Assembly (NCBI GenBank): GCA_010093515.1
Contig: MU001698.1
Location: 363,943-398,162 of the forward strand
From: Lineolata rhizophorae
Lineage: Eukaryota; Ascomycota; Dothideomycetes; Lineolatales; Lineolataceae
DNA length: 34,220 bases
Direction of reading: 5' to 3'
The notes under the pieces: model-generated
What the model saw: the letters and a program-made list of their open reading frames with translations, nothing else
What the model was told of the DNA's origin: nothing
The model's database searches: none
Translations under genes and position numbers: made by a program
Shown here: one piece after another, positions 1 through 10,152 of the stretch
How positions within the stretch are numbered: position 1 is the first letter of the stretch
Layout of the letters: each line of letters opens with the position of its first letter

Positions 1-48
1 GATGAGTGAGACACTCGATGGGGTGAGACACTCGGTGGGTGATTACGT
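1..48 (-). mobile_element. Terminal inverted repeat of a Fot1/pogo-like (Tc1/mariner) DNA transposon
   Basis: Read on the minus strand from base 48, the sequence begins ACGTAATCACC and then carries two copies of CGAGTGTCTCAC spaced 17 bases apart (plus-strand positions 6-17 and 23-34). It is preceded by TA at 49-50, the target dinucleotide of this superfamily. From memory, fungal Molly/Pixie/Fot-type ends also start ACGTAATCA and carry short internal direct repeats. The element body would lie left of the window. The other end is not visible, so this could be a complete copy, a MITE or a fragment. Confidence 0.5.
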
Positions 49-50
49 TA

Positions 51-1154
51 AACCCTTTGTTAGTGATATAAGGCGCAAAGTACGCAGCCTGAAAAGACTG
101 CAGCCCAATAATGGAGTGTAAGTGCATTTTAGCACAGCTGGTCCACTATCAATTACTTGTCAGAATTGGCCAAGCTGCTCTAAAATCTGAGCTAGCAGCT
201 GTATGCTATCATAGTGCTTACCTTGAGTAAAAATTAGTTGACACAAATATGCCCCGAACTTTCCTCACCAGTCACAATTGACATCATTATCAATTATATG
301 CTTATGTCAAAACCGCGCACATTAAGCCCTACGCACCTCATAAGCCGGATACTGTAGTTTGCTCACTCTCCTAGAGCACGACGTGGGTAAGATTCTCGGC
401 CTCTCCTTCACAATTCCATAATACTCGCAAAGTTCTCAGGGCAACCTTGGAAGCAAACAAGCCCGTTAGAAATTTATTGGACGCATTCATTTTCATTAGC
501 CAACCTAACGTCAAGTCGGGTACTCCCAGCAGTCGATCACACTCAGGTTCGCCGAAAACGTCCCATTGGCGTAAAAAAGTACAGCAGTGCAACCTAACGC
601 GTTGATAGCCCACCGAAGGCGACAAAAAAGGAACAATGGAAAACATGAACCTGAGACCAGGAGCAACCCCAATGACAAAAAGAAAAACACATAACTCATC
701 CCGCGAGGCTAAGATAGAGAGGCGCTCGATAAGTGCCTTTATCCTAGCTCGCACTGCGGGACAGCAGCACGCCCGTAGTAATAAAAGTACACGATCCTCC
801 CGCACCGATCAATCATTCCGTGCGACGGCAAGTAGTGGTCTTGAACGTGAGATCTCCTTTTCAACCTTTGCGTCTTTCACCGAATACCAAGAAGGGTATC
901 CACCATTTAGTGCGTCGCCATCCTTAGACCACCAACAGGGCAACGCTAGCAATTGTGGTGCGCCAGCTTTTCAGGCTATCCCTTAAGCTAACCACCCACC
1001 CCGCCTGGGTTTAAGTATTCTCAAGCTTCCTTTCCCATCATTCCAACTTGTCAACTTGTCCAGAGTTCCACGAAAGCCCACCAGCAACCTCCAGCTCAGC
1101 ATTCCAACACTCTGTCTCCAACATCCGTCAACTTGTCATGGCCCCCCTTTCACT
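51..1154. other. Intergenic DNA, no recognised gene
   Basis: The overlapping open frames on both strands (about 371-805 minus and 636-986 plus) have no recognisable domain and no convincing splice context. The stretch from about 1000 to 1154 is probably the 3' untranslated and termination region of TVP18. Confidence 0.5.
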
Positions 1155-2054
1155 TCAGATAATCATCTGAGCGACCCCCTGCCCGCCCAGTGTCTTGGAT
1201 CCGACGAAGCCCTGGCCCTTGATGGCCGCGAGCAGGTAGCAAATCGCAGCAAGGATGAGGAAGACGGCGGGGGCGATGAGCGACGAGGGGCCCTGCACGA
1301 GCGAGACCCACTGAACGGCGCTCATGACGGCGTAGATGGCGGCGCGCATGAAGAGGGTCTCGAACTTGCGCACGAAGGCATCGAACTTGGCCGACGTGGG
1401 GCAGATGCGGAGTAAGAGCGGGATCTCAACGAAGATGAGGAGCACACCGGAAATGCTGTTTGTCGGGGGGGCAAGATTCGGCGTGCGTTAGCGGATGGCC
1501 GTGTTGAGGGGAAAGACTGTGCGGGGATATTGGGAAAGAAGAATTTGAGGGATGCGAGAAAGGAAAGCGACGTACAGGCAGATGATGCCGAAGATAATGT
1601 GTGAAGAGAAGATGTTTGCAATGCCAATGGCAATGCAAAGCACTATACAGAGCACTCCAATCCTGTGGTTTGCGCGGCGATGTCAGCACTCCTGATCAAC
1701 CTCCAGTGATGCCGATAAAGTGTCCCATCATCAAGCCATATCTTGCCCAGCCGGAAGCACAATGCGCATGCGGCACATCTGCGACTCATCGTTGGCGCTA
1801 TAAACACCAACCCGGGAGCGACGAAGGCAGCGGCAGCCGCATCGTCAATCGGCTCCGCTTTTTAAACCGGGCGAGGCAGCTCGCGGCCGCTGTATCAACC
1901 ACGCGCCCCGGGGAGACGAAGTAGGAACTAACCATTGCCCGTATATGCCTGTTATCGCGGACTTTCGTCAGCACAGAATCCGTAATCGGTAGGTCCATGA
2001 TCACCCGTCAAACTCACTGAAATTCCTCGAGCGAAATTCGTCGGCGATAGTCAT
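1155..2054 (-). CDS. TVP18: Golgi apparatus membrane protein TVP18
   Basis: This small integral membrane protein belongs to the TVP18 family, found in Tlg2-positive late Golgi vesicles and thought to act in vesicular traffic. My model has four exons: 2018-2054, 1933-1948, 1576-1662 and 1155-1455. All joins are GT-AG and keep frame, giving 146 aa, close to the usual length of about 150. The start gives MTIADEFRSRNFS, which continues through a 16-base exon to IYGQW, the usual fungal N-terminus. Four hydrophobic segments lie at about residues 16-37, 39-60, 84-101 and 105-126. Family landmarks include FVEIPLLLRICPTS (55-68), the RAAIY segment and the C-terminal GFVGSKTLGGQGVAQMII. The tiny second exon means a simple ORF search recovers only the last 96 residues. 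Confidence 0.95.
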
Positions 2055-4347
2055 GATGGCAACACTCGCTTTTGGTTCGCGGCCGGCGGTCGAAGCTGCG
2101 TGTCCAGAAAGTAGGTAGCTACCTCCTAGGAGATGCTAGGGAGTATGCGATGAAGTCGGCGTCGGGGGTAGTGGTGGGAGGTGGTGTGTCTGACGATCGG
2201 CGGGAACGGAGGTCGGTGCTATGCGACAGGAGCTCTGCTTCTTCCCCGGAATACGTGGGAGGTGCGCTGCCTGCTCGATTCTCGAGGATGCGATGCTTCG
2301 GCTCTGCGATGCTGTCGTCGCGCTGTGGCGTGGAGGTGAGGAGGTGAGACGGAGGCGACGGCGGGCGTTTTCTCGAAATCGCTGGGCGACGCTAGTTGCT
2401 AGGTGAGGCTGAGCTTCTTTGCTGACACGACAACCGAGCCAACGACGGGTTGTTGTCCCGGTCTCAGGCTGCCGCTTTCGGCCGGGTCGTGGCGCTTGGC
2501 AGGCGCAGGGCAGGGCAGGTGCTATTAGGTAAGCGTGCGCGCGCCTCTCCCAGAAACTTTAGCGAGGACCCTTGCTCAATCTTTCTTCGTCCTTGTCGCA
2601 AGGGCCAAGGACACGTTTCTGATGCGCGACAGACGGTTCGTGCAGGACGGGCCTACGACTGTGAAACGGCAGCGGAGGGTGGAGAATTATTCGGGCCTTG
2701 TTGAGGTGCACTATTAATGCGAACAGAGAAGAAAGGATTTCCGGCTCAACAACGCACGTATAGTAGAATAGTATACAGGTAACGCGAAACTTCTCCTATA
2801 TGCAAAGCTGCTGCCTCGCGCAGCCGACGTGTTCTGCGGCGGTGCTTGAGGCGACTTGCGCGTCAAGACGCAGGCTACAGGGTCTACACGGATATGCAAG
2901 TCTCGTCGCCACGGTCGGTCATCTTGAATGCCAAGATTCCTTTCGTCGCAAAACATGCCAATTCGATATACAGGCCTCTTGACATCATTACTTTCTTCTA
3001 CGGAAGTACTGTGGAGCTTACTTGTGGCGGTGCAATTGGATGTGGCGTCTGGCTTTCCGTTCATGCCTACGACGGGAAGTGAAGCACTCTTGCTTAGGAC
3101 TCGGTATATTCTATTTTGCATTCTATTTCTCAATACTTAAGTATAGCCTAGCGGTAGGATAGGACTCTACAAATCCGGGTACAACTTCATTTCAACATGT
3201 ACCAAACTGAACACTGAAAAGTCATTGGACTACTATAAATATAGGAGTGTATTCAACTCAAGCAAGGGCCTTGGGCAAGTCGAGATAATTTGCATAGTCA
3301 GAGCCTTCTACCGCGCTTGACTTATTGCAATTGGCTTACCAGCATCATGTCCTCACTTTGTTACGAATTCAAATAAGAATGGCATACTCAATTTACCAAT
3401 ATACATTAGACCTTTTCGACCTTTGTCAATTTCCCAAGTTCGTTTCTGGTTCCCTAGCAATGTTCATCCGTGCCCGTTCTCCGCCGAAGTTACTAGTACG
3501 ACCAGATGCCTTACAATTGATCCACTTCTTCGACTTATAGTGGTACACCTATTATTGGGCCCCTCACCACGTACTCACCACGAATACCCCCACAAGCCGA
3601 AGGCTAGAGGTAGAGGCATACAGCCAGACCTACTCCTAGCGACGCTGAGGGCCGTGCTTAGCGCGACACTGCGCACCCACCGCGAGGTTTAAACCGCCCG
3701 CTGGTCGCCGTGCCGCGCGCCAACCCCCAGGGTACGCACTCACCGCGCAACGCGGGCCCAAAGGCGATATGCCGCGCAGGCGCCGCGGGGTCGGCACCGG
3801 CGGGAAAGATGCTCTCAAACGAGGCCCGCGCACCCGCACGCCCGCGGACTCGACCGGTGAGCGAGTGGGCTTGGTAGAAGGGTCTATGTTGATGTATGGC
3901 CGAGCTTGACTGGTAAGTATTTGAACTGAGAAGGTAAATAGAGTTGAGATTCTGAGATGCCTTTTTGCAAGAATTGAGATTGCAAGGTGAGAACACTGCT
4001 AATGAAGAATGAGTTGATTGGGTGTGTGACATAATATTACGTAGAACCTTACTTATACCTCAAGGAGTGCGGCACTGCGGGAAACGGTTTTCGAATTTCG
4101 TAGATATTCCTTAGATGGACAGAAAAGCTAATAGTTCAAACATATGATACGGAAATTTGGAAAAGCCGAAATCTAGTTTTCGAAAATTCGGATGGAAAGC
4201 GGCTGGGCCGGCGCTCGAATAGGGATGCAGAAGTGGATGCCCACGCTAGCTTCCCCTGCGCATACACCCAAACACGCTCAGCACCAACAATTCCCTAAGA
4301 GCCTAGCAAAAATAGAATAGAACTCACTATAACCGCAGAGTATAGCG
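2055..4347. other. Intergenic DNA: TVP18 promoter side, AT-rich spacer and a GC-rich island
   Basis: Bases 2055-2550 are GC-rich and probably hold the TVP18 promoter, with no clear TATA box. Bases 2700-3630 are AT-richer and carry an isolated TATAAATA at 3234-3241 with no gene behind it. Bases 3640-3870 form a sharp GC-rich island, described in the findings. After it the composition drops again up to the 3' end of the acetyltransferase gene. None of the ORFs here is convincing. Confidence 0.5.
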
Positions 4348-5334
4348 TCAGTAAAGAGGCCCTCCGCCTACAACTTGTTCAAGTAGAGTGCCTGTACGCA
4401 CCCACACCACCTGCGCCATCCATTCGCCCACGGTCTCCCGGCTTGTCTTTGTCGCCATCCCGCGTTCACTCCTTCTTTGCAGTTCATCCGGAACTGCCGC
4501 ATCCTTTTCCTTCGGCGTTAGCGCCGACACCGGCGCTTCTTCCGGAGTTTCCCTCGCCGGCGTCACGTCGTCCTTCCCCTCCAACCCACCGACCCTCTTT
4601 ACCAAGGTCGCCAACTCGAACTCCCTCCTTGCGCCCCATGTCCCGACTGGCATGACCCTAGTGCGCACATGCTTGTAGCCGCGCCGTCGCCAATATGCGC
4701 CGTTGAGGTGCTCGACGGCGATGAGCCAGAGGCGGAAGTCGGGGCGCTGGGAAGGCCGGAGGCGCTCGAGCAGGGCGCTCTGCAGGGCGAGCGTGCAGCG
4801 GTCGACGAGGCCCCTTTTGCGGTATGGAGGAGAGTTGAGGGTTGCGACGGCGGAGAGCTCGTAGTTGAGGGAGGGCTGCTGAGGGCCAAAGTGGAGCAGG
4901 TTAGTGAGTCGTCAAGTACATGGGTAGGTGCAATAAGGCCAGCCACAATCCCCCAGGCATTTGGCCAAGGAGATCGTCCTTGGTTCCTCACAGGATATGT
5001 TTTAGATCTCCAAGAGGTGCGCGCAATAGATAAATTCAACTACAATCGCACTCACCTCGCCTTCAGCCTCTTTCCATACATTCGCTGACACACTCGCGAT
5101 TACTTTCGGGGCATCACCGTCATTGGCATTCTCATCAACAACAACGGCGCACAGCCCGTTCTCCCTGATGTTGTCAATCAGTGCCTGGTCGCGTTTAAAC
5201 CGCGCCTCTTCCTCGAAATCGCCGTGTCCGAAGTAGGCATTATTCACCAGTTCGACAACTGCGTGAACGAGTGCGGGTTGGGATGCCAGTTCGGTTGGTG
5301 TGTAGACAGCGATGGAGAATGAATCGTCAGGCAT
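4348..5334 (-). CDS. GNAT-family N-acetyltransferase
   Basis: Predicted acetyl-CoA-dependent N-acetyltransferase with unknown substrate. The simplest model has two exons, 5056-5334 and 4348-4878, joined in phase 0 across a 177-base intron (GTGAGT donor, CTAAC branch point, CTCAG acceptor), giving 269 aa. The N-terminal half runs to VIASVSANVWKEAEGE (78-93). The second exon opens QPSLNYELSAVATLNSPPYRKRGL, which fits GNAT strand β4 and motif A with the acetyl-CoA pyrophosphate-binding R-x-R-G-L loop. It continues to HLNGAYWRRRGYKHV (about 150-164), the motif B region where an aromatic residue and 'RRGY' are typical. The C-terminal 100 residues are charged and low in structure. An extra small exon coding for NAWGIVAGLIAPTH inside the intron is conceivable, but its splice phases do not fit the strong donor. 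The gene is flanked by unrelated single genes. Confidence 0.75.
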
Positions 5335-6154
5335 AGTTCTTTGAAGTTCTCCGAAGGGAAATTCTAATCATTCAGTGGAAAACATCAAAACGAGAATTGG
5401 GCAGAGGCGGGTTATAGGCGGCTATATTTCTACGGAGACAGCCAGAGGAAAAATGCGACGTGACTCCGCTATGGCGTTGTACTAGTACGTGCTAGTGGCC
5501 TGTTGCCGGAAGGGCGTGCTTTGCTCGGGGTGGCTGGCTTTGATGGGGTGGGGGAGGCAAAAGACTAGCTTGCGGGAGTCTCTCAAATTGCACGGCCTTG
5601 TCATGATTGGTTTGGTTATTAGGCTCTTTATGAACGCTCTTATGACTCCTGACATACGAAGTACTAGGACGTATTATACATTTTGGTAGCTCAGCCATTC
5701 GGTATTGCTTCGAACCAAGAGACTTCGTCGTGTGACTCACTCTCACAAAGCATAGAATTCTAGACCGTCCACCATGTACCCATATGCAATATCTACCAGA
5801 TGGTATAGCCATCAAACAGGAATATAGAGCGGCAACATTAATCTGTCGCACGCGTGCACAGTGAATAACTTTATTCAGAAACCGCACTGAATTATCTAAC
5901 ATTCAGAACCAAGAACGCACACCAACCTCAAATCCCCACGACTGGCCCGTTCATTCCGACCCCAAAATAGTCTGCCGCAATGCGCCTCGAGTTATCGCTT
6001 CAGGACCATCCAACCAATCCCTGAACCCGCCTAGTTGATACCCTTCGGCCACCGCGATTCGAACCCAAAGCCTCCCCTTCCGCTAATGCTTTATTGCCAC
6101 TCCGCCGCCATCATACATTTCCACTCACTGAGGGCGAAAGGCCTAAGGACAGAA
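5335..6154. other. Intergenic DNA between the acetyltransferase and NTF2
   Basis: This region holds the promoter of the minus-strand acetyltransferase (next to 5335) and the 3' untranslated region of NTF2 (next to 6154). A 136-codon minus-strand frame at 5492-5902 has no recognisable motif and no splice support. A TTCGAA-containing stretch near 6055 was examined as a tRNA and rejected. Confidence 0.5.
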
Positions 6155-7140
6155 TCATGAGGCCGAGTAGACGAGGCGGAACATGTCGTTGAACACGTAG
6201 TAGCTGCCTGGGCTTTCGGCGATGATGTTGAAGAGCTGGGTGTAGCTCATGGGCTTTTGCTCTTCATCGACCTAAGAAGGGAACAGGAAAGGTCAACAGT
6301 CGAATCTCAAACACCTACCTATCATCGAAAGCCACCCGACCATGCCCCCAGCTCGCCGCGGCTTTGATCGAAATAACGATAGGGATTAGTGACTCACCAG
6401 AAGGGCGCCAGTCACAAGCACGACGATGCCGTTCTGTGTAGGTTGTGCATCCAGTGTCGCAACCTGGTGCACTACTTTCTGGAAAGGAAGGTTCTGTACG
6501 GAGATGTGAGCATGCACAACCCCACGGAAAAGTGGCATTATCAAGTATGTGGCATAAGACCGCATTGCAACAGGCCAAACACACCGTAAGCTTTTCGACA
6601 ATCGACGCCGTTCCTTGCACCTCGCTCGACTCAAACGTGAGCATCGAGGTGTCGCGCTACCGTATCCCGGTGTTCGTTAGCTTGCCGTCGTCATCGCCGC
6701 CGCCCTGCCCGTATTAAGAGCCGCCGGTGTATGAGGAATTCCACGCACGTAAAGGCCGGCGAGACCGGCTCTGTTCTCGTCGAACGTCTTGTAGTAAAAC
6801 TCGACGAACTGTTCTGCGACGCGCAGCAAGAATGGGAAAAGAGCCCGGTTAGCGTATGAGTCAGCGCAGGTATAAAGTGCAGCCCATAACACGCGCAAGC
6901 ACACAGAGAGTGTGCTAATATGCGTGGATTGTGAAATGGATTATTTCCGTCGGGAACGCACTTGCGATTTCCTTGAAGTCTAGCGGGCCGCGCCCGGCGG
7001 CGCGTGGTCAGTAATGACACCCACAAAACAGTTGTCGCTGGGAGAAGAGTCCGCGCAAAATGGGGGAGGAGAGGCGCCGCCGCTGTTACAAGTGCGGATT
7101 GTTTCGCCGAGACAAAGAAGACGGTGAACTCACCGCCCAT
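6155..7140 (-). CDS. NTF2: Nuclear transport factor 2
   Basis: NTF2 is a homodimeric α+β cone-fold protein that carries RanGDP into the nucleus by binding FxFG nucleoporins. Exons are 7134-7140, 6749-6813, 6585-6656, 6398-6493 and 6155-6271. All introns are GT-AG, several with GCTAAC branch points. The joined protein has 118 aa and matches the family almost end to end: EQFVEFYYKTFDENRAGLAGLY, RDTSMLTFESSEVQGTASIV, NLPFQKVVHQVATLDAQP, the VTGALLVDEEQKPMSY segment and the ending YYVFNDMFRLVYSAS. The family usually has about 124 aa, so the N-terminus looks 5-6 residues short. The first exon (ATGGGC and one base, then GTGAGT) and its 320-base intron are therefore the uncertain part. A different first exon may exist further upstream. 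Everything from residue 4 onward is secure. Confidence 0.93.
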
Positions 7141-7790
7141 TTCTGCGATGGAGAAGCTTTTCAGGCTTTGGGGGAGGGGTTCGTGACAAATGCAAGCAAA
7201 TTTGATGGGGATGGCGATGCCAGGCTGCGGGACAGCCGTGCCGAGTCGGTTGGTGGTGGGGTTGTTGTTGCACGACGCAGCCGGGCATCAACAGTGGCTT
7301 GGCGGGTTGGAGGGGTAGCTCCGTTCGGCAGGGCACCCGGAACCTGGCGTTGTTCCGCTTCCGAAGTGCTGAGCCGTTCTCTCTGCGGTTGCCCAAGCTC
7401 CTCCTTCCTCAACGTATGAAACTTTCGACAAAAAGGTATGTTGCTATCCGCTTTTGTCCCTTTCTTCTTCGTCTGCTTCCATGATGACCTATCAATAAAC
7501 GATAACTTCCGACTTTCCGTGACGTTTCAAAGTTCAAGCTCAACAATCTGACAACCCCGAAAATTTGTCCCCAGTAAAGCCCACCATCTTCAAATGGCGA
7601 GTTGCTAATGAAGAACTAATAGGACGGGAGATATTTGCAAGCATTGCCTGCCTTTTATAGCTATAGACCATCTCCTTTGTCGCAATCGCGGAAATACTAG
7701 CATGTAGCACAAAATTCGAAATCGCTCTACATCTGCCAATCAAATAACAAGCACCGAAACCTCTCTACGAGCCCCCAAAAATGACCGCGC
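7141..7790. other. NTF2 upstream region and reductase 3' side
   Basis: Bases 7141-7420 should carry the NTF2 promoter and leader. The sequence is GC-rich with no clear TATA box. Bases 7430-7790 are AT-richer and probably hold the 3' untranslated region of the minus-strand reductase. No ORF here looks coding. Confidence 0.5.
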
Positions 7791-8952
7791 TCACGCACCA
7801 CCCACAGCCTTCAGCGAATTAACCAAATCCACAACGCTCTTCTCCAACGACATGAACTCTAGCCCCAACACCTCCTTGCTCCTACTATTATCATACTTAT
7901 AAACGCCGCCCGGGGGATAGTCGCCACCCTTCACGTCCGGCGGCGGCAGCTTGTCCGCATACTCCGGGAAATTTTTGCGAATGAGCTCCACGATCTCTTT
8001 GTTAGAGAAGTAGCCAGCCGTGGTGAAGAAGCGCTTGCCGGCCGCGTCTGGCACGTCCATGGCTTTGACGTGCGCGATAGCCAGGTCCCGTACGTCAATC
8101 CAGAGGTACACACCCGACGGTGGGATCTCGCCGTTCTCTTTGAACTTGCCGAGGATAGCATCGCGCACGCGGGCGTTGGATGTGTTGATGTTGTCGAGGC
8201 TAGCGAGCCAGGGCGCCGTCGGGCCCAGCACCAGCGGCGGGCAGATGGTACTGAGGGTAAAGTTAGGTTTCTCCTTCTCCACGAAGTCCCAGGCTGCGCG
8301 TTCGGCGCTTGTCTTGCTGTCTGTTTAGCGAGTGGTTAGCGGGGTGGTTGGGAGATGGAGATGATGGAGACTTACAACGGTAGCCAGCAACCATGTTTTC
8401 GAGCGCTTGCTCGTGCGTCAGCGGACTCCAGTCGGCCTCGCTGTAGGGGTAGCCTGGATTGTCGCCCTTGGCGGGATCGAACACGGCGGCAAATGATGAA
8501 GTGACGACCTAAAATAAATTTGTTACTTCGCTTTCCAATGGCGGATGCACACGTGCGGATGGGTAGTTCAGCGGAGAACTTACAACTCGCTTAACCGACG
8601 GCGCGCTCTTCTTAATAGCCTTCAGAATGCTCGTCGTCCCGATCAAGGCGGGATCCAACAGGTCCTTCTGGATATCGGTTACATTGTAGTGGAACGGGCT
8701 GGCCGTGTGCAGGACGGCCTCGAAGGGCGGGTCCGACTTGACGGCGTCGTCGAAAGCCCCCTCCACGGCGATGTCCGGCACGATGGCGAAGCTCAGCTTG
8801 TCGCTACCGTACTCCGGGTGCTTAGCTTTGATGGCGTCGGCCTTGGCTCGGCTGCGCACCGTGGTCACGACCGAATGGCCCTGCTGCAGCAGGAGGTCGA
8901 GGACCCAGGCCGCGATGAAGCCACTGCCGCCGGTGAGGAGAACACGGGTCAT
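7791..8952 (-). CDS. Extended SDR: Gre2/dihydroflavonol-4-reductase-like NADPH-dependent ketone/aldehyde reductase
   Basis: Predicted cytosolic NAD(P)H-dependent reductase of the Gre2 (methylglyoxal/ketone reductase) and DFR type. Exons are 8584-8952, 8376-8508 and 7791-8320, giving 343 aa, the normal length for the family. The Rossmann motif TGGSGFIAAWV lies at residues 7-17 (G8, G11, A14). R33 and K37 in TTVRSRAKAD sit where the NADPH 2'-phosphate is bound. The middle exon starts VVTSSFAAVF and supplies the active-site Ser/Thr region. The catalytic tyrosine and lysine are rebuilt across the second intron as Y166-R-Y-S-K170, which confirms that join. The ICPPLVLGP and PSGVYLWIDVRDLAIAHVKA blocks are also typical. 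A TATA box lies about 120 bases upstream. The substrate cannot be read from the sequence, and no biosynthetic cluster surrounds the gene. Confidence 0.92.
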
Positions 8953-9068
8953 TGTCGGTTTGTTTGGGGCTTTTGTTGTTCAAATGTCGTATGTGGAAAA
9001 ATTGGCTGCGAGATGAGTAAATTGAGGACAGGGTTTTCAATTGCGCCAGCAATTGAGGGGCAGTTGAA

Positions 9069-9078
9069 CTTTTTATAC
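9069..9078 (-). promoter_or_regulatory. TATA box of the Gre2-like reductase
   Basis: Read on the minus strand, this is GTATAAAAAG, a near-consensus TATA box 117 bases upstream of the ATG at 8952. The leader that follows is A/C-rich and ends ACCGACAATG, a good start context. A CCCCT stress-type element lies just downstream (about 9056-9060). This suggests a regulated, stress-responsive promoter, as is known for GRE2-like genes. The regulation is inferred. Confidence 0.6.
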
Positions 9079-9834
9079 TGGTGCTAAACAATGACATCTT
9101 GGGTTCGCGTATCCGCGCCCGTTCTTGGCAACAGACTTTCCGTGCGATTTTACCTTAACTCCATGTCATGGGGTGCCCCGCGGTGGGGCTGCTCGGTCGT
9201 CGGCATTTCGAAATTAAGGAGTCGAAGCCGCGCTAAAGTCCGCGCTCTTTTCGACGGTTCTTCCCGGGATGTAAGGGTTTCTTACAGCTGATAGGTGGCA
9301 ACCAATGGCCTCCGGCGTTTGTCAGCAGGGACGAAGTAGATATAATTGAGCGTGCCCAATCGGGCCGGAACTTCTGGCGAATCGAAGAGGAAAAGCCGGA
9401 ATGCATGCCATCAGTGTTGGGGTGTTGGTGTTGCGAAAATGTTGCGGGGTTAAGTACTTCCCACAAAAATCAAGGCTAGCCATGTGGTTGGGATCAGCTA
9501 TTTATCTCTGATATAGCTCTTTTCAAAGTATACATAATCATTTACTAAGCGCCTTTCTGCCAATGAAAAGGTTAGGCAATAAGAACTTGGTTTATTCTTC
9601 TACAGAGCGCATCGCGATTGCCTTGAGAACTCCCAAGGCTCCAATCCTAATGTGTTGTTATTTATATCCGAAGTGGCAAACGGGCCACGTTAGAGCTCAG
9701 TACTCGTTGAAATAGATTAATGCATTTTTTGATCTGTTTGTTGTAAAAAGTTTGTTGTAAGAATGTCGTTATTATCTCAAGTTTCACATCAGTTTACAAT
9801 TTAGCCTTGATTCTTGACTTCACACGGACCAACC

Positions 9835-9869
9835 GGTTTGTGTGCTTGGTCAAACCAAGCTCACAAACC
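9835..9869. repeat. Near-perfect 16-bp inverted repeat with a 3-base loop
   Basis: The arms GGTTTGTGTGCTTGGT (9835-9850) and ACCAAGCTCACAAACC (9854-9869) pair at 15 of 16 positions around the loop CAA. The hairpin lies about 280 bases beyond the stop codon of the minus-strand HExxH gene, in AT-rich DNA. It could be a remnant of a small inverted-repeat transposon or a 3'-end RNA structure. Confidence 0.8.
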
Positions 9870-10152
9870 TGGATCATCTAAAACATTAAGGGAAAAATCA
9901 AAAGGTAAAGTTTGAAATGCCTTTTTCAGCGGCCGCTGGTTATTATCTCTTGCAACCAACAATTACTTTTGAAACTGCAAGGCCGGGACTACACAAAGAA
10001 CCCTCCATGTCGTATGGCACATGTCGCAGTTCATCGTGCCCACTCTCAAACTATGAGCCTATGAGCCAACCATTCTCTTCTCCTTTCTTGAAACTAGTCG
10101 ATAATTTTGGGATCAGGTTATTCATTCGTCCCAGGTTTTCGAAGTGGAGGAT

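Larger units (their letters stand above)
8953..10152. other. AT-rich spacer between the reductase and the HExxH protein
   Basis: Bases 8953-9300 hold the reductase promoter. Bases 9480-9920 are AT-rich and contain a strong hairpin at 9835-9869 (listed separately). The final stretch before 10153 should be the 3' untranslated region of the HExxH gene. No open frame here has recognisable features. Confidence 0.5.

Noticed and set aside
371-986. Overlapping open frames of 144 aa (minus) and 116 aa (plus) near the left end
   Set aside because: No motif, no splice context, and each is readable only because the other strand is open.
5690-5790. Possible minus-strand tRNA around GGTTCGAAGC
   Set aside because: No T-arm, D-arm or acceptor pairing.
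6040-6140. Possible minus-strand tRNA around a GGTTCGAATC word
   Set aside because: The bases flanking the TTCGAAT loop do not form a T-arm stem, and no acceptor or anticodon stem can be drawn.
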